In this document: piece after piece, positions 7,285 through 17,382 of the stretch
Numbering within the stretch: the first letter of the stretch is position 1
Layout of the letters: every line of letters starts with the position of its first letter
Origin: an uncultured Caldilineaceae bacterium
GTDB taxonomy: Bacteria; Chloroflexota; Anaerolineae; Caldilineales; Caldilineaceae
Assembly: GCA_958295915.1 (NCBI GenBank)
Contig: OY282381.1
Coordinates: 2,688,722 to 2,752,721, forward strand
Direction: 5' to 3'
Length of the DNA: 64,000 bases
Notes under the pieces: model-generated
The model's database searches: none
Told to the model about the DNA's origin: nothing
The model's input: the letters and a program-made list of their open reading frames with translations, nothing else
Translations under genes and position numbers: made by a program

Positions 7285-9504
7285 ATGACTGCGCCAAGTG
7301 ATTTTCACCATGTAACCTATTTGTGGGACGACGAAACAGCCGCCGCTCTCGACCTGGTTGGCCGCCTCGTCTACCGCTCCAACCTACTCGGCCAGGACCA
7401 GCGCATCACCAACACTGGCGGCGGCAACACCTCTTCCAAACATATGGAAACCGACCCGCTCAGCGGCGAAGCGGTGGAAGTGCTGTGGGTCAAAGGCTCC
7501 GGCGGCGACCTGCGCACGTCCAAACAGGGGAACTTTTCCTCCCTGTACATGGACAAGATCCGTCAGTTGCGGGATATCTACGCGGCGGCCGACGAGAAAG
7601 GGGTCAAGACGCCCATTGAAGATGAAATGGTGGGCAAGTATCTCCACTGCGTCTACAACCTCAACCCCCGCGCCGCTTCCATCGACACGCCTTTACACGC
7701 CTTTATACCTGCCCCGATCGTGGATCATACCCATCCCAATGCTGTCATCGCCATTGCTGCGGCCAAAGATGGAGAGGCCCTGACAGCGGAGATTTTCGGC
7801 GATGAACTGGGCTGGGTGGACTGGCAGCGGCCTGGATTCGATTTGGGGCTGGTCATGGGGGATATGGCCGCGGCCAACCCAGGGCTGACGGGGTTGATGA
7901 TGGGCGGGCACGGGCTGATCAACTGGGCCGAGGATGACAAGAGCTGCTACGAGCTGAGCCTGGAGATCATCGAAAAAGCGGCTCGGTACATCGAGAGCCG
8001 GGACAAAGGCGCCCGCACCTTCGGCGGGCAGAAGTACGCTACGCTTCCAGACGACGAGAGGGAGGACGCGTTGGCGGAGCTGCTGCCCGCGCTGCGCGGC
8101 ATGATCTGTCAGCAAAACGTATTCATCGGCACTGTCCAGGCGGACGAGTCGATTCTGCGCTTCGTCAACAGCCACGACGCGGCCCGTTTGGCTGAGCTGG
8201 GCACATCCTGCCCGGATCACTTCCTGCGCACCAAAATCAAACCCCTGTATGTGGACTGGGATCCGCAGACGAAGGATGTTGAATGCGCCTCTGCTCGAAA
8301 GGGGCGCTTAGAGGCGCTGCTGGCGAAGCTGGAAAGCGGTCTCGCCCAGTATCGGCAGGACTACGCTGCCTACTACAACGCCCACAAACGCCCTGATTCC
8401 CCGGCCATGCGCGACCCGAACCCGACGGTGATCCTCATTCCGGGCGTGGGGATGATCACCTGGGGCAAGAACAAAAGCGAAAGTCGGGTGACGGCGGAGT
8501 TCTACAACTGCGCTGTGGAGGTGATGCGGGGCGCAGAGACGGTCAGCCAATACGTGGCCCTACCCAAACAGGAGGCCTTCGACATCGAATATTGGCTGCT
8601 GGAGGAGGCGAAGCTGCGGCGGATGCCGCCGGAACAGGAGCTGGCCCGCAATGTGGTTGTCGTCATCGGCACCGGCAGTGGTATCGGCAAAGCCATCGCC
8701 CACCGCGTGGCAAAGGAAGGCGCGCATGTCGTCTGCGCCGACCTGAGCGCGGATGCGGCCCGGGCCACTGCTGCTGAACTGACGGACATCTACGGGGTCG
8801 GCATCGGCGTCGCCGGCACGGGTATCTCCGCCTGTGGGCCGGCCATCGGGCTGGGCGTGGATGTGGGCGAGCGGGCCAGCGTCCAGGCGCTCTTTCGGCA
8901 GACGCTGCTGGCCTACGGCGGCCTCGACAATCTGGTGATCACGGCTGGCGTCTACTTTCCGCCCGATGCCAGCGGCCACATCCCGGATGAGATGTGGGAT
9001 GTCACCTTCGACGTCAATGTCAAGGGCGCCTATATTGTGGCCGATGAAGCTCGCAAGATATGGGAAGCCCAGGGCCTGCCCGGCTCGCTTGTGATGGCGA
9101 CGAGCGTCAACGGCGCGGTGGCGAAAAAAGGTTCGCTGGCCTACGATACCAGCAAGGCTGCGGCCAACCATCTGGTGCGGGAGTTGGCCATCGAACTGGC
9201 GCCGCTGGTGCGGGTAAACGGATTGGCCCCGGCGACGGTCGTGGCCGGCAGCGCCATGTTCTCGCGCAAGCGAGTGATCTCTTCCCTGACAAAGTACAGT
9301 ATCGCCTTCGACGAGTCGGAGGAGACGGACGATTTGCGGGCCCGCCTCGCCGAATTCTACGCCCAGCGGACGCTGACGAAGCAGCCGATTCTGACGGAAG
9401 ATCAGGCGGAGGCCGCCTATCTGCTGCTGAGCGGCGCCTTCGCCAAGACCACCGGCCAGATCGTCAACGTGGACGGCGGGCTGGTGGAGGCGTTCTTGCG
9501 GTAG
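7285..9504 (+). CDS. rhaEW: bifunctional class II aldolase / short-chain dehydrogenase (RhaEW-like rhamnulose-1-phosphate aldolase/lactaldehyde dehydrogenase)
   Basis: This 739-residue cytoplasmic fusion enzyme is expected to cleave rhamnulose-1-phosphate to DHAP and L-lactaldehyde and oxidise the aldehyde to lactate. The N-terminal class II aldolase part (about 1-430) has the metal-binding HTHPN and the later GGHGL histidine, plus TGGGNTSSK for phosphate binding. The C-terminal SDR part (about 455-739) has GTGSGIG for NAD, ITAGVY, and the catalytic YDTSK. A segment of about 20 residues rich in Gly (GVGIGVAGTGISACGPAIG) is inserted between the first SDR beta strands compared with the usual family pattern and makes the protein longer than the typical 680-700. 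GGAG precedes the ATG. Two sugar importers lie upstream on the other strand. Exact substrate is inferred from family only. Confidence 0.85.
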   Translation: MTAPSDFHHVTYLWDDETAAALDLVGRLVYRSNLLGQDQRITNTGGGNTSSKHMETDPLSGEAVEVLWVKGSGGDLRTSKQGNFSSLYMDKIRQLRDIYAAADEKGVKTPIEDEMVGKYLHCVYNLNPRAASIDTPLHAFIPAPIVDHTHPNAVIAIAAAKDGEALTAEIFGDELGWVDWQRPGFDLGLVMGDMAAANPGLTGLMMGGHGLINWAEDDKSCYELSLEIIEKAARYIESRDKGARTFGGQKYATLPDDEREDALAELLPALRGMICQQNVFIGTVQADESILRFVNSHDAARLAELGTSCPDHFLRTKIKPLYVDWDPQTKDVECASARKGRLEALLAKLESGLAQYRQDYAAYYNAHKRPDSPAMRDPNPTVILIPGVGMITWGKNKSESRVTAEFYNCAVEVMRGAETVSQYVALPKQEAFDIEYWLLEEAKLRRMPPEQELARNVVVVIGTGSGIGKAIAHRVAKEGAHVVCADLSADAARATAAELTDIYGVGIGVAGTGISACGPAIGLGVDVGERASVQALFRQTLLAYGGLDNLVITAGVYFPPDASGHIPDEMWDVTFDVNVKGAYIVADEARKIWEAQGLPGSLVMATSVNGAVAKKGSLAYDTSKAAANHLVRELAIELAPLVRVNGLAPATVVAGSAMFSRKRVISSLTKYSIAFDESEETDDLRARLAEFYAQRTLTKQPILTEDQAEAAYLLLSGAFAKTTGQIVNVDGGLVEAFLR

Positions 9505-9654
9505 CAATATGGATGGGACGGAAAAATTCGGTTGGCTGGCCGGGCGTAAGGCAACGGCGTCAGAAAACCGTATCTCTCCGCTCATGGTTGACGCCAACGG
9601 AAACCGTAGCCGCTGCCGACCCATTGCATGATCCTGGAGACACAGATGCGCACA

Positions 9655-10094
9655 GCCCGATTCCCCAGCGCCGTCTGATGGCGGCGGAAGCAGCCCGGGT
9701 CCACGACAGCTGGTATGGGGCGTATCCCGACCGCTACAGCGAACACATGCGTCGGATCATGCAGACCGGGGCGGGTATCTCCCGCGACGAAATCGATGCG
9801 CTACGCGCCGCGCAGCTGACATTGCGCCAGTCTCTACGGGACGCGCTGGCCGCGGCCAGCGCGGATCTGTGGATCGCGCCGGCCGCGCCCGGCCCGGCGC
9901 CGGCGGGGACCCACGCCACCGGCAATCCGATCATGAATCTGCCCTGGACCAATGCCGGCGTGCCCACGCTGTCGATCCCGGCGGGTGAGACGGGGAACGG
10001 CCTGCCCCTGGCGGTGCAGTTCTGCGCGCCTTTCGGCGCGGATGAGCGCCTATTGGCATGGGGGCAGGCGATAGAAGCGCGGGTGCGGGGATAG
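9655..10094 (+). pseudogene. amidase-signature family remnant (C-terminal fragment)
   Basis: From about 9655 one frame reads as the C-terminal part of an amidase-signature enzyme. It begins RRLMAAEAARVHDSWYGAYP, continues through ATGNPIMNLPWTNAGVP and ends NGLPLAVQFCAPFGADERLL. The N-terminal two thirds, with the Ser-cisSer-Lys catalytic triad, are absent: upstream is the end of the aldolase/dehydrogenase gene and about 150 bases without matching sequence in any frame. An internal ATG at 9678 exists but has no clear ribosome-binding site. It is therefore a decayed, 5'-deleted gene. Confidence 0.65.
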
Positions 10095-10108
10095 GAGAAA
10101 ACCTCGAG

Positions 10109-11176
10109 ATGAAACGACGAGAAAACGAAACGTCGATGCCGAGCGAACGGAGGACAGAGAGAGGGTGGAAGAGCGAGCGCTATGTCCGATCTGGCGCGTT
10201 CATCTTGCAGATGGCTACGGCGATGCTGCTTCTTGCCGCCTGCGGTGGCGGCGTCAGCTCCCCCTTCGCGGCGCCGGTTGCGGACAAAACTGCACCGTCA
10301 CTGTCAGGCACTGCCACAGTGGGAGATGGTTGGCGGAGCGGCGCGCCGATGCCCACGGCCCGCTCGGAGATGCGGGCGGCCGTTGTGGATAGTATCTTTT
10401 ACGTGCCGGGCGGCTTCGGCGGGTTGACGAAATTCGAGGCCTACGACCCGGCTAACGATACGTGGACGCCCCTCGCTCCCTTGCCGGAGCCGGCCCACCA
10501 TATGATGGCTACCGGTCACAACGGCAAAGTTTTCGTCTTTGGCGGGGCGCGCACTATGGCCTGGCGGGCGACAGAATCGGTCTTCGTCTACGATCCGACG
10601 ACGGCCGCGTGGGCGCTGGCAGGCTCGATGCCGGAACGGCGTTTAGGCGGCGAAGCGGTTTCGCTGGGAGATTTCATCTATCTAGTCGGCGGCGTCGGCG
10701 GCACTACAGCCATGCTCCGCTATGACCCGGTGGAGGACAGCTGGAGCGTTCTGCCTGGCCCGTCGCAGCCGCGGGAGCACGTGGCGGCAACGGCTTTCGA
10801 TGGCGAGCTATGGGTGATCGGCGGGCGCTGGCAGGGGATAGGAGCGCTGGCTACAGTTGAGATATTCGATCCGGCAAGTGGAGAATGGCGGGATGGCCCG
10901 GCCCTGAACGAGGCCCGCAGTGGCTTCGGCGCGGCCACAGTGGGCGAGCGCATCGTCGTCGCTGGCGGCGAAATTCTCGGCCCGCGTCCGTGGACCGCTC
11001 TTGCCAGTGCGGAAGTGTACGACCCGGCCTCCGCTGTCTGGTCGCGCCTGCCAGACCTGCCGGCAGGCATCCACGGGATGCCTGTGGCCGGTCATGCGGG
11101 TACGGCCTTCGTTCTGGGCGGTTCGGATCAGGCCGGCGGCATCGACAACCGGGGGCGGGCGCTCAAGTACAGATGA
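10109..11176 (+). CDS. Kelch-repeat lipoprotein
   Basis: This 355-residue exported protein is predicted to fold into a Kelch beta-propeller anchored to the outer face of the membrane. A basic N-terminus, a hydrophobic stretch and lipobox LLAAC (Cys at residue 45) are followed by about five or six Kelch blades. Each blade shows the double Gly and the spaced Tyr/Trp pattern (VPGGFGG, FEAYDPANDTWTPLAPLP, VFGGA, VIGGRW, VAGGE, VLGG). The ATG at 10109 is chosen because AGGAGA lies about ten bases upstream; the frame is open further upstream, but that part overlaps the amidase remnant. The unusually long stretch before the hydrophobic core could mean that the true start is a later Met. The binding partner is unknown. 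Confidence 0.8.
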   Translation: MKRRENETSMPSERRTERGWKSERYVRSGAFILQMATAMLLLAACGGGVSSPFAAPVADKTAPSLSGTATVGDGWRSGAPMPTARSEMRAAVVDSIFYVPGGFGGLTKFEAYDPANDTWTPLAPLPEPAHHMMATGHNGKVFVFGGARTMAWRATESVFVYDPTTAAWALAGSMPERRLGGEAVSLGDFIYLVGGVGGTTAMLRYDPVEDSWSVLPGPSQPREHVAATAFDGELWVIGGRWQGIGALATVEIFDPASGEWRDGPALNEARSGFGAATVGERIVVAGGEILGPRPWTALASAEVYDPASAVWSRLPDLPAGIHGMPVAGHAGTAFVLGGSDQAGGIDNRGRALKYR

Positions 11177-11502
11177 GCGCAAAGCGGCTGTATTCAGCAT
11201 CGTCATTATACCGGTAGGCAGTTATGCGATTGATACATCCCCACACTCAGACCAGACTATCGGAACAGACGATGCGGACCACCTGCGGCTCTGACGTTTG
11301 AAACTGGCCTGAATCGTCGGGCGGGTTGAGCCGATACCCAACAGATTTGACCGACAGATTTGACCGACAGCCGCTGGGATATTGTAATGGCGCATTGCCA
11401 ACCGATCGGCTACACTGATGGCAGCGCCTCTGACGCGCGCCGAGTAGGGGCTGGCTTTGCGCCTGCCCGAGATCAGCCTTCCCACATGTGGAGAGAATCT
11501 TT
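11177..11502. other. intergenic region with a short tandem repeat
   Basis: No gene is apparent. The first 26 bases (11177-11202) closely match 19960-19985 and so belong to a dispersed repeat family. A 13-base unit ACAGATTTGACCG occurs twice head to tail at 11341-11366. GGAG before 11503 is the ribosome-binding site of the next gene. No convincing promoter was identified. Confidence 0.5.
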
Positions 11503-12516
11503 ATGGCAAACGTAGCACTCGTCGGCTGCGCCCACATCCACACCCCCGGATTTGTCAAGCGATTGCAGGCCCGCGACGATATCAGAACAATCGCCGTCTG
11601 GGATCATGAGTCGGCCCGCGCCCAGACGTATGGCTCCCAGCTTGGCGCGCCCTCCCTGGACAACGTCGAGGCTATCTGGAACGACGCCGCTATTGATGGG
11701 GCCATCATCTGCTCAGAGACCGACCAACACGAGCTGTTGGTCATGTCCGCGGCCGCGGCCGGCAAACATCTGTTCGTGGAAAAACCCTTGGGCATCGGCG
11801 CGCGGGACGCCTACCGCATGGCCGACGCTGTGGAACAGGCTGGCGTCCTTTTCCAGACCGGTTACTTCCAGCGTGGGATTCCAGCCCATCAGTTCCTGAA
11901 AGAGCAGGTGGCTCAGGGCGTTTTCGGGCAGATCACCCGTGCCCGTTTTGTCAACTGTCATGCCGGCGCATTGCGGGATATCTTCACCCCCGAATGGCTG
12001 TGGATGACCGACCCCGCGCGGGCCGGCGTCGGCGCTTTCGGCGACCTGGGCACGCATGCGCTGGATCTGATGCTGTGGATCCTGGGCGATGTGGAAAAAG
12101 TGACCGCCACCCTGCGGGTGGTCCTGGGAAAGTACGGCCCCGACTGTGACGAAACCGGCGAGGCCCTATTCGGTTTCGCCAACGGTGTCATCGGCTCGCT
12201 GGCCGCCGCTTGGCTGGACGTGGCTGAGCCTGTCACTGCCGAGATCAGCGGCGCCGAGGGTCATGCCTATGTGCGCAATCGCACGGAGGTGTTCATCAAG
12301 AGCGCCAATCTGCCAGGCGCCGACGGCCAATCTCCCTGGACCGACCTGCCTCCCGCCTGGCCTCACGCCTTCGACCTCTTCCTCGACGCGCTCAACCGTA
12401 AAGACCTGTCTGGCGAGCCGATTCCGCTGGTCAGCGCCCGCGAGGCCGCCTATCGCAGCGCGGTCATGGAGGCCATGTACAGGGCGGCAGCCGATGGCGC
12501 GTGGGTGTCGCTGTAG
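11503..12516 (+). CDS. Gfo/Idh/MocA family oxidoreductase
   Basis: This is a 337-residue cytoplasmic NAD(P)-dependent sugar or polyol dehydrogenase-like protein. The N-terminal Rossmann domain starts MANVALVGCAHIHTPGF, where the usual GxGxxG is replaced by GCAHIH, and includes the hallmark EKPLG with the conserved Lys. The C-terminal alpha/beta substrate domain follows, with GDLGTHALDLMLW carrying the expected catalytic-region His. The ATG at 11503 is preferred over one five codons upstream because GGAGAG lies just before it. The next gene, an SDR on the opposite strand, ends 15 bases away, so the two are convergent. The divergent nucleotide-binding loop leaves cofactor use uncertain. The substrate is unknown. 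Confidence 0.82.
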   Translation: MANVALVGCAHIHTPGFVKRLQARDDIRTIAVWDHESARAQTYGSQLGAPSLDNVEAIWNDAAIDGAIICSETDQHELLVMSAAAAGKHLFVEKPLGIGARDAYRMADAVEQAGVLFQTGYFQRGIPAHQFLKEQVAQGVFGQITRARFVNCHAGALRDIFTPEWLWMTDPARAGVGAFGDLGTHALDLMLWILGDVEKVTATLRVVLGKYGPDCDETGEALFGFANGVIGSLAAAWLDVAEPVTAEISGAEGHAYVRNRTEVFIKSANLPGADGQSPWTDLPPAWPHAFDLFLDALNRKDLSGEPIPLVSAREAAYRSAVMEAMYRAAADGAWVSL

Positions 12517-12530
12517 ACGGGAAAATTTAA

Positions 12531-13274
12531 TTATCCATCCCGGCGCATCAGACTGTAGCTTTGGGCCGTCGGTCCGATGTCTGGCGCGCTTGCCAGAAAC
12601 AGCGCCAGGGGAACGACATCGTCCGGCTGCTTAAACCACTCACCGTCGAATATAGTGGAACTATCCGCGTGCGGGCCGGAATTCATCGCCGTGATGACCG
12701 GCCCCGGGGTCAGTTCATTGACGCTGATGCCGTCGGCCCGCAGCTCCTGGGCCAGCACACGCGTGAACATCCACAGCCCCGCTTTGGACACACTATAGGC
12801 AGAGGCTCCGGGCGCGCCGCGGCGCCCCATTCCCGAACCGATGGTGATGATCTTGCCCCCGCCGCGAGCCTTCAAATGGGGGACGGCAGCCTTAGCGCAG
12901 TAATAGGCGCCGGTCAGATTGATCGCAATCGTTTGACTCCAGACGGTCGGGTCGCTTTCGGCGACGCTGCTCTTCTGCGGAGAGACGCCGGCGTTGATCA
13001 CCACGATATCCAGACCGCCGAACCGCGCCACCGTCGCCGCAACAGCTCGCTGCACCGACAGCAGATCGGCCACATCCGTGGTCACAGCCAGCGCCTGTCC
13101 GCCGGCTGCTTCGATTTCGCCAGCTACGGCCTCGATCTCCGCGCGTGTGCGCGCCGCGCAACAGACGGCTGCGCCGGATTGGGCATAGGCCATGGCGATC
13201 GCCCGCCCGATGCCCCGCCCCCCGCCGGTGACCAACGCCACCTTCCCGGCCAGCGCTTTCCCCGCATTCGTCAT
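12531..13274 (-). CDS. short-chain dehydrogenase/reductase (SDR) family oxidoreductase
   Basis: This 247-residue classical SDR has all key motifs: TGGGRGIG cofactor loop near residue 17, NAG (in VVINAGVSP), the Ser of ITIGSGMGRRG, and the catalytic YSVSK. The C-terminus (DIGPTAQSYSLMRRDG) is a typical FabG-like ending. It probably reduces or oxidises a sugar, polyol or ketoacyl substrate with NADP(H). The start is well supported by GGAGGT eight bases before the ATG. It is convergent with the Gfo/Idh/MocA gene and transcribed from the 355-base region on its right, apparently alone. The substrate cannot be assigned. Confidence 0.88.
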   Translation of the reverse strand: MTNAGKALAGKVALVTGGGRGIGRAIAMAYAQSGAAVCCAARTRAEIEAVAGEIEAAGGQALAVTTDVADLLSVQRAVAATVARFGGLDIVVINAGVSPQKSSVAESDPTVWSQTIAINLTGAYYCAKAAVPHLKARGGGKIITIGSGMGRRGAPGASAYSVSKAGLWMFTRVLAQELRADGISVNELTPGPVITAMNSGPHADSSTIFDGEWFKQPDDVVPLALFLASAPDIGPTAQSYSLMRRDG

Positions 13275-13629
13275 GTCATCTACCTCCAGTTCGATCTATA
13301 ATACACACAACAGGTTATGGCAAAATAACAAATTTGACTGGAACTCATGTTTGTGCAGTCAAGTATATAATTCCCTAAAAATATCACAGAGTCAATCTTG
13401 ACACATCTTTGGCAATGACAGAAAATCAGGGATGGCGCGCCGACAGGTGAATCTGGATGGCGCACAGGCCGATAGCTGAAATACGTCATGAAAATAAGGG
13501 ATTCATGTTACGCAGTAGTTGACAAAGCAGGTAGAATAAGGTCAGGATATGAAAGATCGACTTCTACAGCGCCTCTTCCGAGCAGAGGCGCAAGTCAACC
13601 TCCTCTCTGACCGGTCAGGAGACTAACCT
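13275..13629. other. AT-richer divergent intergenic region
   Basis: This 355-base region separates two divergent genes and is visibly richer in A/T than its surroundings, so it should hold both promoters. A TTGACA lies at 13519-13524, but no -10 hexamer at proper spacing is convincing. No RNA gene or repeat was seen. Confidence 0.4.
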
Positions 13630-14196
13630 ATGGCAACGACAGCGGCGCCCGCCTCCCTGGAAGAACGCATCGCCCGGTTGGAAGCGCAACGCAACGCCCC
13701 GATGCCCACTGAACGCCTCGCCCGCATCGAAGGCGCATACGAACACCTGGCAACCAAAGCCGATCTGCAGACCGTCAAGGCGGATATCGCAACTGTCAAG
13801 GCGGATATCGCAACCGTCAAGTCGGAGCTGCAAGGGGATATCGCAGCCGTCAAGTCGGATATCGCAACTGTCAAGTCGGAGCTACAAGGGGATATAGCAG
13901 CCGTCAGGTCGGAGCTGCAAGGGGATATCGCAGCCGTCAGGTCGGAGCTGCAAGGGGATATCGCAGCCGTCAAGTCGGATATCGCAGCCGTCAGGTCGGA
14001 GCTGCAAGGGGATATCGCAGCCGTCAAGTCGGATATCGCAACTGTCAAGTCGGAGCTACAAGGGGAGATGGCGGATGTTCGCGTCACTGTGCAGGCCGTC
14101 CAATCGGAACAGAGAGCGCTCAAGTGGATGATGGGCATCGGGATTGCAGGCATTCTGTTCCCGCTGCTCCGTGACCTCCTGGCGCAGTTGCCCTAG
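13630..14196 (+). CDS. tandem-repeat coiled-coil protein with C-terminal membrane anchor
   Basis: This 188-residue protein is mostly an uninterrupted coiled coil. After an N-terminal segment (SLEERIARLEAQRNAP) come repeats of two lengths: a 7-residue unit (SDIATVK or ADIATVK) and an 11-residue unit (SELQGDIAAVK). At DNA level they are near-exact 21- and 33-base units between about 13770 and 14060. A hydrophobic helix near the C-terminus (WMMGIGIAGILFPLLRDLLA) likely anchors it. The arrangement resembles the DUF1640/CCDC90-like and apolipoprotein-like coiled-coil proteins of bacteria. AGGAG stands ten bases before the ATG. Repeat number probably changes by slippage. No function is known; a membrane-tethered spacer or adaptor is a guess. 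Confidence 0.75.
   Translation: MATTAAPASLEERIARLEAQRNAPMPTERLARIEGAYEHLATKADLQTVKADIATVKADIATVKSELQGDIAAVKSDIATVKSELQGDIAAVRSELQGDIAAVRSELQGDIAAVKSDIAAVRSELQGDIAAVKSDIATVKSELQGEMADVRVTVQAVQSEQRALKWMMGIGIAGILFPLLRDLLAQLP
13770..14062 (+). repeat. intragenic 21/33-base tandem repeats
   Basis: Near-identical units of 21 and 33 bases, all sharing the GTCAAGTCGGA or GTCAGGTCGGA junction and GATATCGCA core, encode the 7- and 11-residue coiled-coil repeats. All unit lengths are multiples of three, so changes in repeat number keep the frame. Confidence 0.85.
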
Positions 14197-14436
14197 CCAA
14201 CACGCGCCACAGATAGACCGATCCCGGCCCGAACAAACCGTCCGAACGCCATCCCCAGGACGCCACAGAAACGCCGTGACAGAACTCCAGGATCACAAAG
14301 CCGCAGAGAACAGACCTGCACTGCGCAGCCTACCCCCGAATTCAGCAGCCCGCAACCCTGCTACGAATCAGAGCCGAAATGAGGTAGACTTTATGGGGCC
14401 AGTGGGGAAGTGGATCATGAAGTGGATCATATAGAG

Positions 14437-14492
14437 TAGAGAGGAAAGAGAAGTGAGAGGCGTTCTCTCTACGCGCTCCTCTTTTCTCTCTA
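14437..14492 (+). promoter_or_regulatory. imperfect hairpin in the leader of the pseudouridine glycosidase gene
   Basis: Two 17-base arms (14437-14453 and 14476-14492) pair with two mismatches around a 22-base loop, ending 26 bases before the chosen start codon. No T-run follows. It could be a leader structure; no known riboswitch class was recognised. The rest of 14197-14518 shows nothing else. Confidence 0.35.
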
Positions 14493-14518
14493 TTGGGTAT
14501 CGAAGGGGACGTTCCTGC

Positions 14519-15388
14519 ATGAATCGGGTCGCATTGGAATCAACGGTCATCAGTCATGGTCTGCCTTACCCCGACAACCTGGAACTGGCCCGGGAGATGG
14601 AGCGCATCGTCCGCCGGCGCGGCGCAGTGCCGGCCACTGTCGGCATCATCCACGGGGAGCCGATCGCCGGCCTCAGCCCGCGACAGATCGAGCGTCTGGC
14701 TACCGCCGACGCGCCGAAAGTGAGCCGACGCGACCTGCCCGTCGTCGTGGCCCGCGAACTGGACGGGGCTACGACCGTCGCCGCCACAATGTGGATCGCC
14801 CACCGCGCTGGCATCGAGCTGTTTGCCACCGGAGGCATTGGCGGTGTTCATCGCAGCCGCGCGCCTGGTCTCAGCGCCGATGTCAGCGCCGATCTGCAGG
14901 AATTGGCGCAAACCCCCGTGATCGTCGTCTGCGCCGGCGCCAAAGCCCTGCTGGACCTGCCGGCCACGCTCGAATACCTGGAGACCCACGGCGTAACCGT
15001 CATCGGCTATGGCGTCGAGGAGTTCCCTGCCTTCTACAGCCGCAGCAGCGGCCTGCCGGTCGATCTCTGTTGCAACTCTCCTCAGGAGGTGGCGGACATT
15101 TGGCGGGCGAAACAGGGGTTGGAGCTGCCAGGGGGGCTTCTGGTGGCTGTGCCTGTGCCGGCAGAGGACGAAATCCCGACAGCGCAGATCGAACCGTTTA
15201 TCGAGCAGGCGCTGAACGATGCGCACGTCGCCGGCCTGCGCTCAGCAGAGGTGACGCCCTACCTGCTCAAGCGCATCGCCGAACTGACCGGGGCCCGCAG
15301 CATCCGTTCAAATCTGGCTCTGCTGCGGAACAATGCCAACGTGGCGGCCGCCATCGCCGTGGCGTTGGCGCAAAGAAGCGAGGAGTAA
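14519..15388 (+). CDS. psuG: pseudouridine-5'-phosphate glycosidase
   Basis: This is a 289-residue cytoplasmic enzyme splitting pseudouridine 5'-phosphate into uracil and ribose 5-phosphate. It closely follows the E. coli PsuG pattern: VALESTVISHG near the N-terminus (the Glu corresponds to catalytic Glu31), GAVPAT, KVSRRDLP, ELDGATTVAATMW, FATGGIGGVHR, CAGAKALLDLPATLEYLET with the Schiff-base Lys, and the Asn-rich NNANVAAAIA near the end. The ATG at 14519 is chosen because conserved sequence begins two residues later and AAGGGG lies upstream; the N-terminal helix of the E. coli enzyme (about 24 residues) is absent. No pseudouridine kinase gene adjoins it, which is unusual since psuK is often linked. 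It is convergent with ftsH. Confidence 0.92.
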   Translation: MNRVALESTVISHGLPYPDNLELAREMERIVRRRGAVPATVGIIHGEPIAGLSPRQIERLATADAPKVSRRDLPVVVARELDGATTVAATMWIAHRAGIELFATGGIGGVHRSRAPGLSADVSADLQELAQTPVIVVCAGAKALLDLPATLEYLETHGVTVIGYGVEEFPAFYSRSSGLPVDLCCNSPQEVADIWRAKQGLELPGGLLVAVPVPAEDEIPTAQIEPFIEQALNDAHVAGLRSAEVTPYLLKRIAELTGARSIRSNLALLRNNANVAAAIAVALAQRSEE

Positions 15389-15416
15389 ATATGCTTCACC
15401 TGTAGCTGTCCAACCT

Positions 15417-17300
<1,884 letters not shown>

Positions 17301-17382
17301 AATCCAATCTAAACTGCGATTTTTAGTGATGAGTGGCTAGTTGCCGGTAACGGCGTTGGCAACTGAACGGGTTGCCCTGCCC

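Noticed and set aside
8560..9624. 354-codon frame on the minus strand opposite the aldolase/dehydrogenase gene
   Set aside because: The sense gene has complete aldolase and SDR motifs; the opposite frame has none.
9060..9654. Extension of the amidase remnant frame upstream into the SDR gene
   Set aside because: This part is out of frame within the SDR coding region and has no amidase similarity.
13770..14062. Possible CRISPR array because of regular short repeats
   Set aside because: Units are adjacent without spacers, of two lengths divisible by three, and encode a continuous coiled coil.
13623..14153. Ser/Thr-rich repeat protein on the minus strand opposite the coiled-coil gene
   Set aside because: It lacks a ribosome-binding site, and its repeats are simply the reverse complement of the heptad/hendecad units.
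17339..17364. Seven-base-pair hairpin between the HAD-like gene and ftsH as a terminator
   Set aside because: No T-run follows on the transcribed strand and the stem is weak; it is probably chance.
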